Translations under genes and position numbers: made by a program
Notes under the pieces: generated by a model
Databases searched by the model: none
The model's input: only the letters and a program-made list of their open reading frames with translations
Told to the model about the DNA's origin: nothing
Source: Mycolicibacterium chubuense NBB4
GTDB taxonomy: Bacteria; Actinomycetota; Actinomycetes; Mycobacteriales; Mycobacteriaceae
Length of the DNA: 64,000 nucleotides
Direction: 5' to 3'
NCBI RefSeq assembly: GCF_000266905.1
Contig: NC_018027.1
Location: forward strand, 1,054,001 to 1,118,000
Shown: piece by piece, positions 1 to 8,133 of the stretch
How positions within the stretch are numbered: position 1 is the first letter of the stretch
Layout of the letters: every line of letters starts with the position of its first letter

Positions 1-1574
1 CCGTGCTCCGCCGGCTGGCCGCCCGCGGGCCGGCGGCGCACCGGGTGTGGCTGCCTCCGCTGGAGCGATCGCCATCCTTGGACGCGCTGCTCGCTGCTCG
101 CACGCTGCCCGGCCTGAGAGTGCCCGTCGGGGTGGTCGACTGCCCGTTCGACCAGCGGTACGACCCGCTGGACATCGACCTGACCGGCGCCGCAGGCAAT
201 GTCGCGGTGGTCGGCGGTCCCCGCTCGGGCAAGTCGTCGACACTGCGGACCATCGTCTGCGCGCTGGCCGCCACCCGCGATCCCAGCGCCGCGCAGTTCT
301 ACTGCCTGGACTTCGGCGGCGGAGTGCTCGCCGGCGTGGCGGGGCTGCCGCACGTGGGCTCGGTCGCGGGCCGCCGTGACACCGAGTTGTGCCGCCGCAC
401 CGTGGCCCAGGTGGAGTCGATCCTGCGCTCCCGGGAGCGGGCGCCCGGCGATCGCCACGGTGACGTGTTCCTCGTGATCGACGGCTGGGCGACCGTGCGG
501 GCGGACTTCGAGAGCCTCGAGCCGGCGATCACTGCGCTGGCCGCGCACGGACTGTCCTACGGAATCCACGTGATGATCGCCGCCTCGCGGTGGGCCGACC
601 TGAGGCCCGCGCTGAAGGATCAGATCGGCACCCGAATCGAACTGCGGCTGGGTGATCCCGCCGAATCGGAGATGGATCGTCGGCGCGCGCACGATCTCGC
701 CGACCGGCCGCCCGGCCGCGGCCTCACCCGGGCGGGCCGCGAGTTGGCCATCGCGGTGCCCGCCTCCGACTGCGTCGACGCCATCCGCAGACGGACCGCC
801 GGCCCGGCAGCGCCACCGGTCGAACTCCTGCCGGCCCGGGTGAACCTCCGGACGGTCACCGCGTCTGCGATGTCGCCTCCGGCTCGGGTGGTGCTGGGCC
901 TCGGCGAACGCGACCTGCGGCCGATCGGTCTCGACGTCGTCGAGCATCCGCACCTGCTGATCCTGGGGGAGGGCGAGTGCGGCAAAACGTCGGTGCTGCG
1001 CGCGCTGTGCACGGAGCTGGTCCGCACCCGCGGTCCCGAACAGGTCAGCATCGAGATCGTCGACTACCGCCGCACCATGCTCGGTGTCGTCGAGAGCGCG
1101 CACCTGTCCGGATATTCGGTGTCGGGCACCGCGCTGACGTCGCGGCTGTCGGCGCTGAGGGATCTGCTGGACGCCAGGATGCCCGACGAGAACGTCACGC
1201 AGCAGCAGCTCCGCGACCGCTGCTGGTGGACCGGACCCGACCTCGTCGTCGTCGTCGACGACTACGACCTGGTGGCCGGTGCGACGGGTAATCCGCTGAC
1301 CCCGCTCGCCGACTACCTGCCGCACGCGAAGGACCTCGGACTGCACGTCGTCGTGGCGCGGCGCTCCGGCGGCGCGGCGCGCGCCATGTTCGATCCCGTG
1401 CTGACCCGGCTGCGCGACATGGGCTGCGCCGGGCTGATGATGAGCGCGAGTCCCGACGAGGGGGTGCTCCTCGGCACCGCCCGCTCCGGGCCGCTGCCGC
1501 CGGGGCGCGGCACCCTCGTAGTGCGCGGTGCCCCCGACGAACTGGTCCAGGTGGGGTGGGTCGACCCGCCGTGA
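1..1574 (+). CDS. eccC4: EccC4, ESX-4 type VII secretion ATPase (3-prime part)
   Basis: C-terminal 523 codons of an FtsK/SpoIIIE-type motor of the ESX-4 secretion system; the reading frame is already open at the left window edge, so the true start lies outside (first full codon at base 3). Two ATPase modules are visible: a P-loop GGPRSGKSS near local residue 71 followed by a Walker B-like VFLVIDGW, and a second P-loop GEGECGKTS near residue 317 with VVVVDDYD. These match the second and third ATPase domains of EccC proteins, which bind WXG100 substrates and drive export across the inner membrane. The stop overlaps the next start (GTGA), indicating one operon with the downstream ESX-4 genes. 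Family assignment is firm; ESX-4 rather than another ESX follows from the neighbours. Confidence 0.93.
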   Translation, partial: VLRRLAARGPAAHRVWLPPLERSPSLDALLAARTLPGLRVPVGVVDCPFDQRYDPLDIDLTGAAGNVAVVGGPRSGKSSTLRTIVCALAATRDPSAAQFYCLDFGGGVLAGVAGLPHVGSVAGRRDTELCRRTVAQVESILRSRERAPGDRHGDVFLVIDGWATVRADFESLEPAITALAAHGLSYGIHVMIAASRWADLRPALKDQIGTRIELRLGDPAESEMDRRRAHDLADRPPGRGLTRAGRELAIAVPASDCVDAIRRRTAGPAAPPVELLPARVNLRTVTASAMSPPARVVLGLGERDLRPIGLDVVEHPHLLILGEGECGKTSVLRALCTELVRTRGPEQVSIEIVDYRRTMLGVVESAHLSGYSVSGTALTSRLSALRDLLDARMPDENVTQQQLRDRCWWTGPDLVVVVDDYDLVAGATGNPLTPLADYLPHAKDLGLHVVVARRSGGAARAMFDPVLTRLRDMGCAGLMMSASPDEGVLLGTARSGPLPPGRGTLVVRGAPDELVQVGWVDPP

Positions 1575-2710
1575 CCACGGCTGTCGTCGAGGTCGGACCG
1601 CAGACCGTCCGCGGGCCGGGACACGCTCCCCGAGAACGGGTTTCGGCGGCGATCGACTGCATCGACGATCAGCTCGCCCTGCTCGACGGGGAACTCGCCG
1701 AGGTGGCGCGGCTGTGGCGTGACGTGCTCGCCGCCGCGGCCGGTGACCCCGCACCGCGGAACGTCGTGCTGGTCGTCCCGACGTGGTGGTCGTCGGCTCG
1801 CATCGCGGTCGTCCGCGACGCGGCCGCCGACATCCCCGCGAATATCGTTGTCGCGCAGAGATCTTCTGTGCTCGGCGCAGGAGCCGAGTCGACAGTCGTC
1901 GAACTTGCCCGCGACGTCGTCGTGGTGACCCCGCCGGGAGGCGAGCCGTCGGTGCTCGACCGCGACCGCGCCGACGTGATGGCACACCTGGGGGCGGCAT
2001 CCTCGGTCCTGCTCGATGTGCCCGCCGACGTGCCGCCGCTGCCGCCGACGGTCACCGCCGCGCTGCACGCGGCAGGGATATCGGTCGCCCGCAGCGACCG
2101 CCACCGCATGCTGCGGGCGGGCGCGGCGCTGCCGGCCGCCGAACCCCCGGAGTCCGGCGTGGCGACTGCGCGCTGGAACCGGCGTGCGGTGGCTGTGTGC
2201 GCGGGCGCGGTGCTGTCGGCCGCTGCGGTCGGCGGGGGCTGGGCGGCGCAGGCGCTGTCCGGCGGGACTGCCTCCGCGCCGGGGTCGGTCGTGCTGGTCG
2301 AGGGCCACGTCTCGGTCCGGGTGCCCGCAGGCTGGACGGTGGAGCGCATCACCGCAGGGCAGGGATCGGCGCGGGTGCGGGTGTCGGAGCCGGGCGGGAC
2401 GGCGGCCCTGCACGTCACGCAGTCCACCGCCACGACTCCGGTGACACTGGCGGACGTTGGTGAATCCCTGCGCCGCGCAATCGAAGCCGAGCCGGCCGGG
2501 GTGTTCGTCGACTTCGACGCGGACGGCACCGCGGGCGGCAGACCCGCCGTGACCTACCGGGAGCGACGCGCCGACGGCGAGACGACGTGGGCCGTGCTGG
2601 TCGACGGCGCCACCCGCATCGCGGTGGGATGCCACAGTGGCGCCGCGCCCGCCCGGGGCGTTCGTGAGGCCTGCGCGCAGGCGGTGCAGTCGGCCCACGC
2701 CGCGGGCTGA
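1571..2710 (+). CDS. Type VII secretion-associated protein, Rv3446c family
   Basis: 379-residue protein encoded between eccC4 and esxU, the position of Rv3446c in ESX-4 loci. The chosen GTG overlaps the eccC4 stop by 4 nt; a GTG 15 nt upstream is in frame but would need a longer overlap. The N-terminal two thirds is a soluble alternating alpha/beta domain, followed by one hydrophobic segment near residues 205-226 and a roughly 150-residue C-terminal part predicted outside the membrane, containing a VLVEGHVSVRVPAGW stretch typical of the family C-terminal domain. Its biochemical role is unknown; linkage suggests a membrane component or accessory factor of ESX-4. Confidence 0.85.
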   Translation: MTTAVVEVGPQTVRGPGHAPRERVSAAIDCIDDQLALLDGELAEVARLWRDVLAAAAGDPAPRNVVLVVPTWWSSARIAVVRDAAADIPANIVVAQRSSVLGAGAESTVVELARDVVVVTPPGGEPSVLDRDRADVMAHLGAASSVLLDVPADVPPLPPTVTAALHAAGISVARSDRHRMLRAGAALPAAEPPESGVATARWNRRAVAVCAGAVLSAAAVGGGWAAQALSGGTASAPGSVVLVEGHVSVRVPAGWTVERITAGQGSARVRVSEPGGTAALHVTQSTATTPVTLADVGESLRRAIEAEPAGVFVDFDADGTAGGRPAVTYRERRADGETTWAVLVDGATRIAVGCHSGAAPARGVREACAQAVQSAHAAG

Positions 2711-2762
2711 AAGCGCCCTTGCCGACTGGACTTTCGCGTCAACGAGATCTTTCGCATCGGAG

Positions 2763-2788
2763 GGAACCGATCCGGACGCCGCTGCGTC
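2763..2788 (+). promoter_or_regulatory. SigM-like promoter upstream of esxU-esxT
   Basis: GGAAC at 2763-2767 and CGTC at 2785-2788 are separated by 17 nt, matching the ECF SigM pattern GGAAC-N16-18-CGTC. It lies about 45 nt before the esxU start. SigM is reported to control esxT and esxU in M. tuberculosis; the match here is by eye. Confidence 0.6.
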
Positions 2789-2830
2789 CTATCTACATAT
2801 CCGAAAGCGAGAACACCGAAAGGACCCGCG

Positions 2831-3163
2831 ATGCCGATTCCGTCCGGCCCCCCGAACTCCTCCCTGGCCACCGATTTCGACCTGATGATCTCGGTCGCGG
2901 GCAAGACCGACGCCCGCAACGAGGAGATCCGGGCGATGCTGCAGTCGTTCATCGGCGCCATGGGTGCCGTCCCGTCATCGGTGTGGGGCGGTGTCGCGGC
3001 GGCCCGGTTCCGCGAGGTCGTGGAGCGCTGGAATGCCGAGTCGCTCAAGCTGCACGCCGCACTGCAGCGCATCTCGGAGAACATCCGTGCCAACGAGCGC
3101 ACCCTGCGGGAGGCCACCGAGAGCCACTCCCAGCGCATCGGTGCTGTGATCGCCGGGCTGTAG
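2831..3163 (+). CDS. esxU: EsxU, WXG100-family ESX-4 substrate
   Basis: 110-residue small helical protein of the WXG100 family, expected to form a helix-turn-helix hairpin and dimerise with EsxT for export through ESX-4. The turn motif appears as VWGG near residue 52, and both flanking halves are amphipathic helices without a signal peptide. A GAAAGGA ribosome binding site (2818-2824) precedes the ATG with good spacing. It is separated from the upstream ESX gene by a 120-nt gap containing a SigM-like promoter, so the esx pair can be transcribed independently of eccC4. The gene is followed after 11 nt by esxT. Confidence 0.92.
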   Translation: MPIPSGPPNSSLATDFDLMISVAGKTDARNEEIRAMLQSFIGAMGAVPSSVWGGVAAARFREVVERWNAESLKLHAALQRISENIRANERTLREATESHSQRIGAVIAGL

Positions 3164-3174
3164 AGGAGGCATCA

Positions 3175-3471
3175 GTGGACCCGATTCTGTCCTACGACTT
3201 CGGCGCGATCGAGCACACCGTCCGCCAGGAGATCCACACCACCTCGGCGCGGTTGAACGCCGCGCTCGACGATCTGCGGGCCCAGATCGCGCCACTGCAG
3301 GCGACGTGGACCCGCGAGGCGGCCGACGCCTACCGCGTCGAGCAGGCCCGCTGGGAGCAGGCCGCTGCATCACTGAACGACATCCTGCTGCGCCTCGGCA
3401 ACGCAGTGCGCGACGGCGCGGACGACGTCGCCGCCACCGACCGCAGCGCCGCGCGCGCCTGGGGCGTCTGA
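3175..3471 (+). CDS. esxT: EsxT, WXG100-family ESX-4 substrate
   Basis: 98-residue partner of EsxU. The start GTG is set by GAGGAGG immediately after the esxU stop. The sequence is helical throughout, and the turn carries WTR rather than WXG (ATWTREAADAY near residue 43), the same deviation I recall in mycobacterial EsxT. The pair probably forms a heterodimer recognised by EccC4. A perfect 13-bp inverted repeat lies 22 nt after the stop and probably ends this transcription unit, isolating ESX-4 from the catabolic genes that follow. Confidence 0.92.
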   Translation: MDPILSYDFGAIEHTVRQEIHTTSARLNAALDDLRAQIAPLQATWTREAADAYRVEQARWEQAAASLNDILLRLGNAVRDGADDVAATDRSAARAWGV

Positions 3472-3493
3472 GACCAAACGCCCCGATCAGACT

Positions 3494-3538
3494 CTGTGCG
3501 GCCCTCCGCTGGAGGGGAGCCAAACGAGGGCCGCACAG
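3494..3538 (+). terminator. Hairpin terminator after esxT
   Basis: Perfect 13-bp arms CTGTGCGGCCCTC (3494-3506) and GAGGGCCGCACAG (3526-3538) enclose a 19-nt loop directly downstream of the ESX-4 operon. There is no long U-tract, as is usual for mycobacterial terminators. Confidence 0.65.
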
Positions 3539-3601
3539 TACTCTCCGCGTCCGGATTGGGCTAGGGTGGCGCCAGGCCCACCGCGAGGAGCGTGACGCCG
3601 G

Positions 3602-4906
3602 GTGGCAACTCCGAACACGTCGCACGGACGGCAGACGAGCCGTCCGTCGCCCTCGCGATTACGCGCCGTTCACGAGCTGTTCGTCGCCGGCGAGGTGGAC
3701 GCCAGCTTCGTGACCTCCTCGGTGGGGCCGGTCGTGGCGCAGAGCTGGCAGCGCAGTCTCGCCGGCGGGGTCGACCCGGATCTGGACGGCGCCCGCGCGG
3801 CGGCCGCGGTCGCGGCGATCGAGCGGCTGCGGGAGACCCATCCGCTGGCGCCGGCGTTGCCGGTCATCCGGCGCCTTCTCGTCGACGACGCGCTCGACTC
3901 CGGTGTCGTGGTCGCCGTCAGCGCCGCCGACGGCACGCTGCTGTGGGTCGAGGGCGACCCGACGGCCTGCCGCAAGGCCGAGGCGATGAACTTCGTGCCC
4001 GGCGCGGACTGGAGTGAGCGCGGGGCCGGCACCAACGCCCCGGGTACCGCGCTGGCGCTGGACCGCGAACTGCAGATCCGCGGCTCCGAACACTTTTCAC
4101 GCGTCGTGCAGCCGTGGAGCTGCACGGCAGCCCCCGTACACGACCCGACCACCGGTGCGCTGCTCGGTGCGATCGACCTGACCGGCGGGTCGCAGGTGGC
4201 CTCAGCGCAGACGCTGGCGCTGGTGCGGGCCACCGCCGTCGCCGTCGAGAACCACCTGGCGCTGCTGCGGGTGGCGGGCATCGGCGAACAGCCCGCCACG
4301 CGCAAGCCGCATCTGGTCGTGCTCGGCGGCGGGCGCCCGCGCTGGGTGACCACCGACGACTACGGGCACCTGCATGCCGCCCACCTCACCGGCCGGCATG
4401 CCGACATCCTGGTGCTGCTCAGCAGGCACCCCGAAGGTCTGTCCGCCGACCACCTCGCCGTGCTGCTGGACGAGAAGGATCTCGACGTCGTGACCGTGCG
4501 CGCGGAGATGTCGCGGCTGCGCAAGGTCATCGGGCCGCAGAACCTGGGCTCCCGGCCGTATCGCCTGCTGGCCCCGATCACCAGCGACATCGGTGAGGTG
4601 TTCGACGCGCTCGACGCCGGCGATGTGGCAGGCGCGCTCAACCGCTACCCGGGTCCGCTGCTGACACAGTCGGTCTCCCCGGCGATCGCCCGGCTGCGCA
4701 CGCAGCTGTCGGCGACGCTGCGCGCCGCGGTCCTCGCCGAGAACACCCACGGTCGCCCCGACCTGCTGCGCCGCTGGCTCGAGTCGCCCGAGGGCCGCGA
4801 CGACCGCGAGGGCTGGCAGGCCCTGCGTGACAGCGCCGGTCTCACCGCGGTGGCCCGCGCCCGGGCGCGGGGCCATCTCGCCGGCCTGGACTTCGAACTC
4901 GGCTGA
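3602..4906 (+). CDS. GAF-domain transcriptional regulator (AcoR-like sensor, no sigma-54 domain)
   Basis: 434-residue protein whose N-terminal half resembles the sensory part of AcoR-type activators: a QSWQRS segment near residue 48, then a GAF-like fold (about 75-215) with typical [14 protein letters not shown] and [10 protein letters not shown] motifs. The sigma-54 AAA and Fis domains of true AcoR are absent. Instead, residues about 255-325 resemble a winged-helix DNA-binding domain ([21 protein letters not shown] followed by an [12 protein letters not shown] helix). A GAGGAG site precedes the GTG start. It lies just upstream of an aldehyde dehydrogenase and the ethanolamine genes, so it probably senses an aldehyde or alcohol-type effector and controls them. 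The ligand is unknown. Confidence 0.8.
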   Translation: MATPNTSHGRQTSRPSPSRLRAVHELFVAGEVDASFVTSSVGPVVAQSWQRSLAGGVDPDLDGARAAAAVAAIERLRETHPLAPALPVIRRLLVDDALDSGVVVAVSAADGTLLWVEGDPTACRKAEAMNFVPGADWSERGAGTNAPGTALALDRELQIRGSEHFSRVVQPWSCTAAPVHDPTTGALLGAIDLTGGSQVASAQTLALVRATAVAVENHLALLRVAGIGEQPATRKPHLVVLGGGRPRWVTTDDYGHLHAAHLTGRHADILVLLSRHPEGLSADHLAVLLDEKDLDVVTVRAEMSRLRKVIGPQNLGSRPYRLLAPITSDIGEVFDALDAGDVAGALNRYPGPLLTQSVSPAIARLRTQLSATLRAAVLAENTHGRPDLLRRWLESPEGRDDREGWQALRDSAGLTAVARARARGHLAGLDFELG

Positions 4907-4925
4907 GAATCGGGCACCGGCCCGA

Positions 4926-4946
4926 CGTTGCAACTGTGGTGCAACG
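4926..4946. promoter_or_regulatory. Inverted repeat before the aldehyde dehydrogenase gene
   Basis: CGTTGCA (4926-4932), 7-nt spacer, TGCAACG (4940-4946). It lies just upstream of a TAGGTT -10 candidate (4957-4962), a position suited to an activator or repressor site. The adjacent GAF regulator is the obvious candidate binder; this is inference. Confidence 0.55.
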
Positions 4947-4997
4947 GTCCCGCGCGTAGGTTCAGTGATGCACACCACACGAGCAGGAGACTCACCA

Positions 4998-6521
4998 ATG
5001 ACTGTGTATGCCCGACCGGGTGCCGACGGCTCGCTGATGTCGTTCAAGCCCCGCTACGAGAACTTCATCGGCGGCCAGTGGGTACCGCCTAACGCCGGAC
5101 GCTACTTCGAGAACCCGACGCCGGTGACCGGCGAGGCGTTCACCGAGGTGGCCCGCTCCGACGAGTCCGACATCGAGAAGGCCCTCGACGCCGCGCACGC
5201 CGCCGCCCCCGCCTGGGGCAAGACCGCAGCGGCCGAGCGCGCCGTGATCCTCAACAAGGTCGCGGACCGCATCGAGGAGAACCTCGAGTCGATCGCGCTG
5301 GCCGAGTCGTGGGACAACGGCAAGCCGATCCGCGAGACGCTGAACGCCGACATCCCGCTGGCCGTGGACCACTTCCGCTACTTCGCCGCGGCGATCCGAT
5401 CCCAGGAGGGATCGCTCAGCGAGATCGACGACGACACCGTCGCCTACCACTTCCACGAACCCCTCGGCGTGGTCGGCCAGATCATCCCGTGGAACTTCCC
5501 GATCCTGATGGCGACGTGGAAGCTGGCCCCCGCGCTGGCCGCGGGCAACGCGGTGGTGCTCAAGCCCGCCGAGCAGACGCCCGCGTCGATCCTCTACCTG
5601 ATGGAGATCATCGCCGACCTGCTGCCCGCCGGCGTGGTCAACGTCGTCAACGGGTTCGGCGTCGAGGCCGGCAAGCCGCTGGCCTCGAGCAACCGGATCG
5701 CCAAGATCGCGTTCACCGGCGAGACCACCACCGGCCGGCTGATCATGCAGTACGCGTCGCAGAACCTGATCCCGGTGACGCTGGAGCTGGGCGGCAAGAG
5801 CCCGAACATCTTCTTCAACGACGTGCTGGCCGCCGCGGACAGCTACCAGGACAAGGCGCTCGAGGGCTTCACGATGTTCGCCCTCAACCAGGGCGAGGTG
5901 TGCACCTGCCCGTCGCGCTCGCTGATCCAGTCCGACATCTACGACGAGTTCCTCGCGCTGGCCGCGATCCGCACCAAGGCCGTCCGGCAGGGCGACCCGC
6001 TGGACACCGAGACGATGATCGGTGCGCAGGCGTCCAACGACCAGCTCGAGAAGATCCTGTCCTACATCGAGATCGGCAAGAGCGAGGGCGCCCAGGTGGT
6101 CACCGGCGGCGAACGCGCTCAGCTCGGCGGTGACCTGAACGGCGGATACTACGTCGCCCCAACGATTTTCACCGGACACAACAAGATGCGGGTGTTCCAG
6201 GAGGAGATCTTCGGCCCGGTGGTGGCGGTGACGTCGTTCTCCGATTACGACGAGGCGATCAGCATCGCCAACGACACGCTGTACGGACTCGGGGCCGGTG
6301 TGTGGAGCCGCGACGGCAACACCGCCTACCGCGCCGGGCGCGACATCAAAGCCGGCCGGGTGTGGACGAACTGCTACCACCAGTACCCCGCGCACGCCGC
6401 GTTCGGTGGCTACAAGCAGTCCGGCATCGGCCGGGAGAACCACAAGATGATGCTCGACCACTATCAGCAGACCAAGAACCTGCTGGTCAGCTACAGCGAC
6501 AAGGCGCAGGGCTTCTTCTAG
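4998..6521 (+). CDS. NAD-dependent aldehyde dehydrogenase (ExaC/AldB type)
   Basis: 507-residue aldehyde dehydrogenase that oxidises an aldehyde, most likely acetaldehyde, to the acid with NAD. The family signatures are present: PWNFP (near 165), [12 protein letters not shown] with the general-base Glu (near 270), and the catalytic Cys in [10 protein letters not shown] (near 302), plus IFGPVV and [12 protein letters not shown] near the C-terminus. The ATG at 4998 is preceded by GCAGGAGA and fits the family N-terminus; an in-frame extension upstream lacks support. It sits between a GAF regulator and ethanolamine permease/ammonia-lyase genes, so its likely job is removing acetaldehyde made by EutBC, although separate terminators show it has its own transcript. 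Confidence 0.92.
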   Translation: MTVYARPGADGSLMSFKPRYENFIGGQWVPPNAGRYFENPTPVTGEAFTEVARSDESDIEKALDAAHAAAPAWGKTAAAERAVILNKVADRIEENLESIALAESWDNGKPIRETLNADIPLAVDHFRYFAAAIRSQEGSLSEIDDDTVAYHFHEPLGVVGQIIPWNFPILMATWKLAPALAAGNAVVLKPAEQTPASILYLMEIIADLLPAGVVNVVNGFGVEAGKPLASSNRIAKIAFTGETTTGRLIMQYASQNLIPVTLELGGKSPNIFFNDVLAAADSYQDKALEGFTMFALNQGEVCTCPSRSLIQSDIYDEFLALAAIRTKAVRQGDPLDTETMIGAQASNDQLEKILSYIEIGKSEGAQVVTGGERAQLGGDLNGGYYVAPTIFTGHNKMRVFQEEIFGPVVAVTSFSDYDEAISIANDTLYGLGAGVWSRDGNTAYRAGRDIKAGRVWTNCYHQYPAHAAFGGYKQSGIGRENHKMMLDHYQQTKNLLVSYSDKAQGFF

Positions 6522-6542
6522 ACCCCAGCGCCGCCGGACGAC

Positions 6543-6577
6543 GACCCCGGCGCGGAGCGATCCGTGCCGGGGTCTTT
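6543..6577 (+). terminator. Intrinsic terminator after aldehyde dehydrogenase
   Basis: A 13-bp stem with one G-T pair (6543-6555 with 6562-6574), 6-nt loop and a TTT run. This is a strong hairpin that separates the dehydrogenase transcript from the permease operon. Confidence 0.8.
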
Positions 6578-6598
6578 CCGGCCATATTTTATGGTCGG
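6578..6598 (+). promoter_or_regulatory. Dyad overlapping putative -10 box of the ethanolamine operon
   Basis: CCGGCCATA-TTT-TATGGTCGG is a 9-bp inverted repeat with a single mismatch. It contains TATTTT (6585-6590), a TANNNT-type -10 box, which would place transcription start near 6597. The overlap suggests an operator for a repressor or activator of the eat-eutBC operon. Confidence 0.5.
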
Positions 6599-6602
6599 AT
6601 AA

Positions 6603-6681
6603 CCAACCTTTAAAGCCCGCGAAACAGAGGGCTGCCCACAATGAAATGCATGTTCGCCAGCCCATGCGGGCTTATAGGTGG
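6603..6681 (+). promoter_or_regulatory. Structured 5-prime leader of the eat-eutBC operon
   Basis: Nested inverted repeats form one long stem. AAGCCCGC (6613-6620) pairs with GCGGGCTT (6666-6673), extended outward by CCAACCT (6603-6609) with AGGTGG (6676-6681), and inward by GGGCTG (6629-6634) with CAGCCC (6658-6663). The apical loop holds an ATGCAT palindrome. The structure ends 15 nt before the ribosome binding site. It is not a recognised riboswitch class to me; the pairing is read directly from sequence. Confidence 0.5.
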
Positions 6682-6708
6682 CAATAGAGTCCATTAGAGG
6701 AGTACAGC

Positions 6709-8133
6709 GTGACCACGAGCTCGCGGCACAGCGTCGCAGAACATCGGAAAACCGACGAATACCTGGCGAAACGCCAGCTCAAGAAGGGCAGCGCCGGCTG
6801 GCTGCTGCTCGCCGGGCTCGGCGTCAGCTACGTCGTCTCCGGGGATTACTCGGGCTGGAACTTCGGCCTCGGCCACGGCGGCTTCGGCGGTCTGGCGATC
6901 GCCGCCGTGATCATCGCCGCGATGTATCTGGCCCTGGTGCTCGGCATGGCCGAGCTGTCCTCGGCGCTGCCCGCGGCGGGCGGCGGCTACACCTTCGCGC
7001 GGCGCGCACTCGGGCCCTGGGGTGGTTTCGCCACCGGGACCGCGATCCTGATCGAGTACTCGATCGCCCCGGCGGCCATCGCCACCTTCATCGGGGCCTA
7101 CGTGGAATCGCTGGGACTGTTCGGGATTCACAACGGCTGGTGGGTGTACCTGGCGGCCTACGCGATCTTCATCGGCATCCACCTGTCCGGGGTCGGAGAG
7201 GCACTCAAGGTGATGTTCGTGATCACCGCGGTCGCCCTCGTCGGCCTCGTGATCTTCGCGATCGCCGCCGCGGGCAGCTTCGATGCGGCCAACCTCACCG
7301 ACATCGCACCCACCGACGCCGCCGGGGCATCGCCGCTGCTGCCGTTCGGCTATCTGGGCATCTGGGCGGCCATCCCGTTCGCGATCTGGTTCTTCCTTGC
7401 CGTCGAGGGCGTGCCGCTGGCCGCCGAGGAGACCGCGAACCCGGAGCGCAACGTGCCGCGCGGCATCATCGCCGCGATGGGCGTGCTGCTGGTGACGTGC
7501 GCCGGCGTGCTCGTGCTCGCGACCGGAGCGGGCGGCGCCGCGGCGATGTCGGAGTCCGGCAACCCGCTGGTCGAGGCGCTCGGCGACGCAGGGGCGGCCA
7601 CGCTGGTCAACTACATCGGACTCGCCGGCCTGATCGCGAGCTTCTTCTCGATCATCTACGCCTACTCGCGTCAGCTGTTCGCCCTCTCGCGGGCCGGTTA
7701 CCTGCCGACCGCACTGTCGGTGACGAACTCGCGCAAGGCGCCGACGCTGGCGCTCGTCGTCCCCGGGGCGATCGGCTTCGCGCTGTCGCTCACCGGCAAG
7801 GGAGACCTGCTGCTGAACATGGCCGTCTTCGGCGCCGCGCTGAGCTACGTACTGATGATGGTCAGCCACATCGTCCTGCGCCGCCGCGAACCGGACATGC
7901 CCCGGCCCTACCGGACGCCGGGCGGCGTGGCGACCACCGGATTCGCCTTGGTGATCGCCACGTTGGCGGTGATCGCCACGTTCCTCGTCGACACCGGCGC
8001 CGCACTGTGCTGCCTCGCGGTCTTCGCGCTGTTCATGCTGTACTTCGCGGTCGTGAGCCGGCACCGGCTGGTGGCCAACTCCCCCGACGAGGAGTTCGCG
8101 ATGCTCGCTCGAGCAGAGAGCTCGTTGAAGTGA
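6709..8133 (+). CDS. eat: Ethanolamine permease (APC superfamily)
   Basis: 474-residue integral membrane transporter with about 12 hydrophobic segments and the amino-acid/polyamine/organocation superfamily layout. Segments such as SGDYSGWNFGL near the first membrane helix, ELSSALPAAGGGYTFARRALG and the FAIWFFLAVEGVPLAAEETANP stretch are typical of ethanolamine permeases. The GTG start follows GAGGAG at 6696-6701. The stop overlaps the start of eutB (GTGA), so import and cleavage are encoded on the same message. It would bring ethanolamine, released from phosphatidylethanolamine, into the cytoplasm by secondary transport. Confidence 0.9.
   Translation: MTTSSRHSVAEHRKTDEYLAKRQLKKGSAGWLLLAGLGVSYVVSGDYSGWNFGLGHGGFGGLAIAAVIIAAMYLALVLGMAELSSALPAAGGGYTFARRALGPWGGFATGTAILIEYSIAPAAIATFIGAYVESLGLFGIHNGWWVYLAAYAIFIGIHLSGVGEALKVMFVITAVALVGLVIFAIAAAGSFDAANLTDIAPTDAAGASPLLPFGYLGIWAAIPFAIWFFLAVEGVPLAAEETANPERNVPRGIIAAMGVLLVTCAGVLVLATGAGGAAAMSESGNPLVEALGDAGAATLVNYIGLAGLIASFFSIIYAYSRQLFALSRAGYLPTALSVTNSRKAPTLALVVPGAIGFALSLTGKGDLLLNMAVFGAALSYVLMMVSHIVLRRREPDMPRPYRTPGGVATTGFALVIATLAVIATFLVDTGAALCCLAVFALFMLYFAVVSRHRLVANSPDEEFAMLARAESSLK

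Noticed and set aside
6522-6708. Cobalamin riboswitch for the B12-dependent ethanolamine operon
   Set aside because: The leader is short and lacks a recognisable B12 box.
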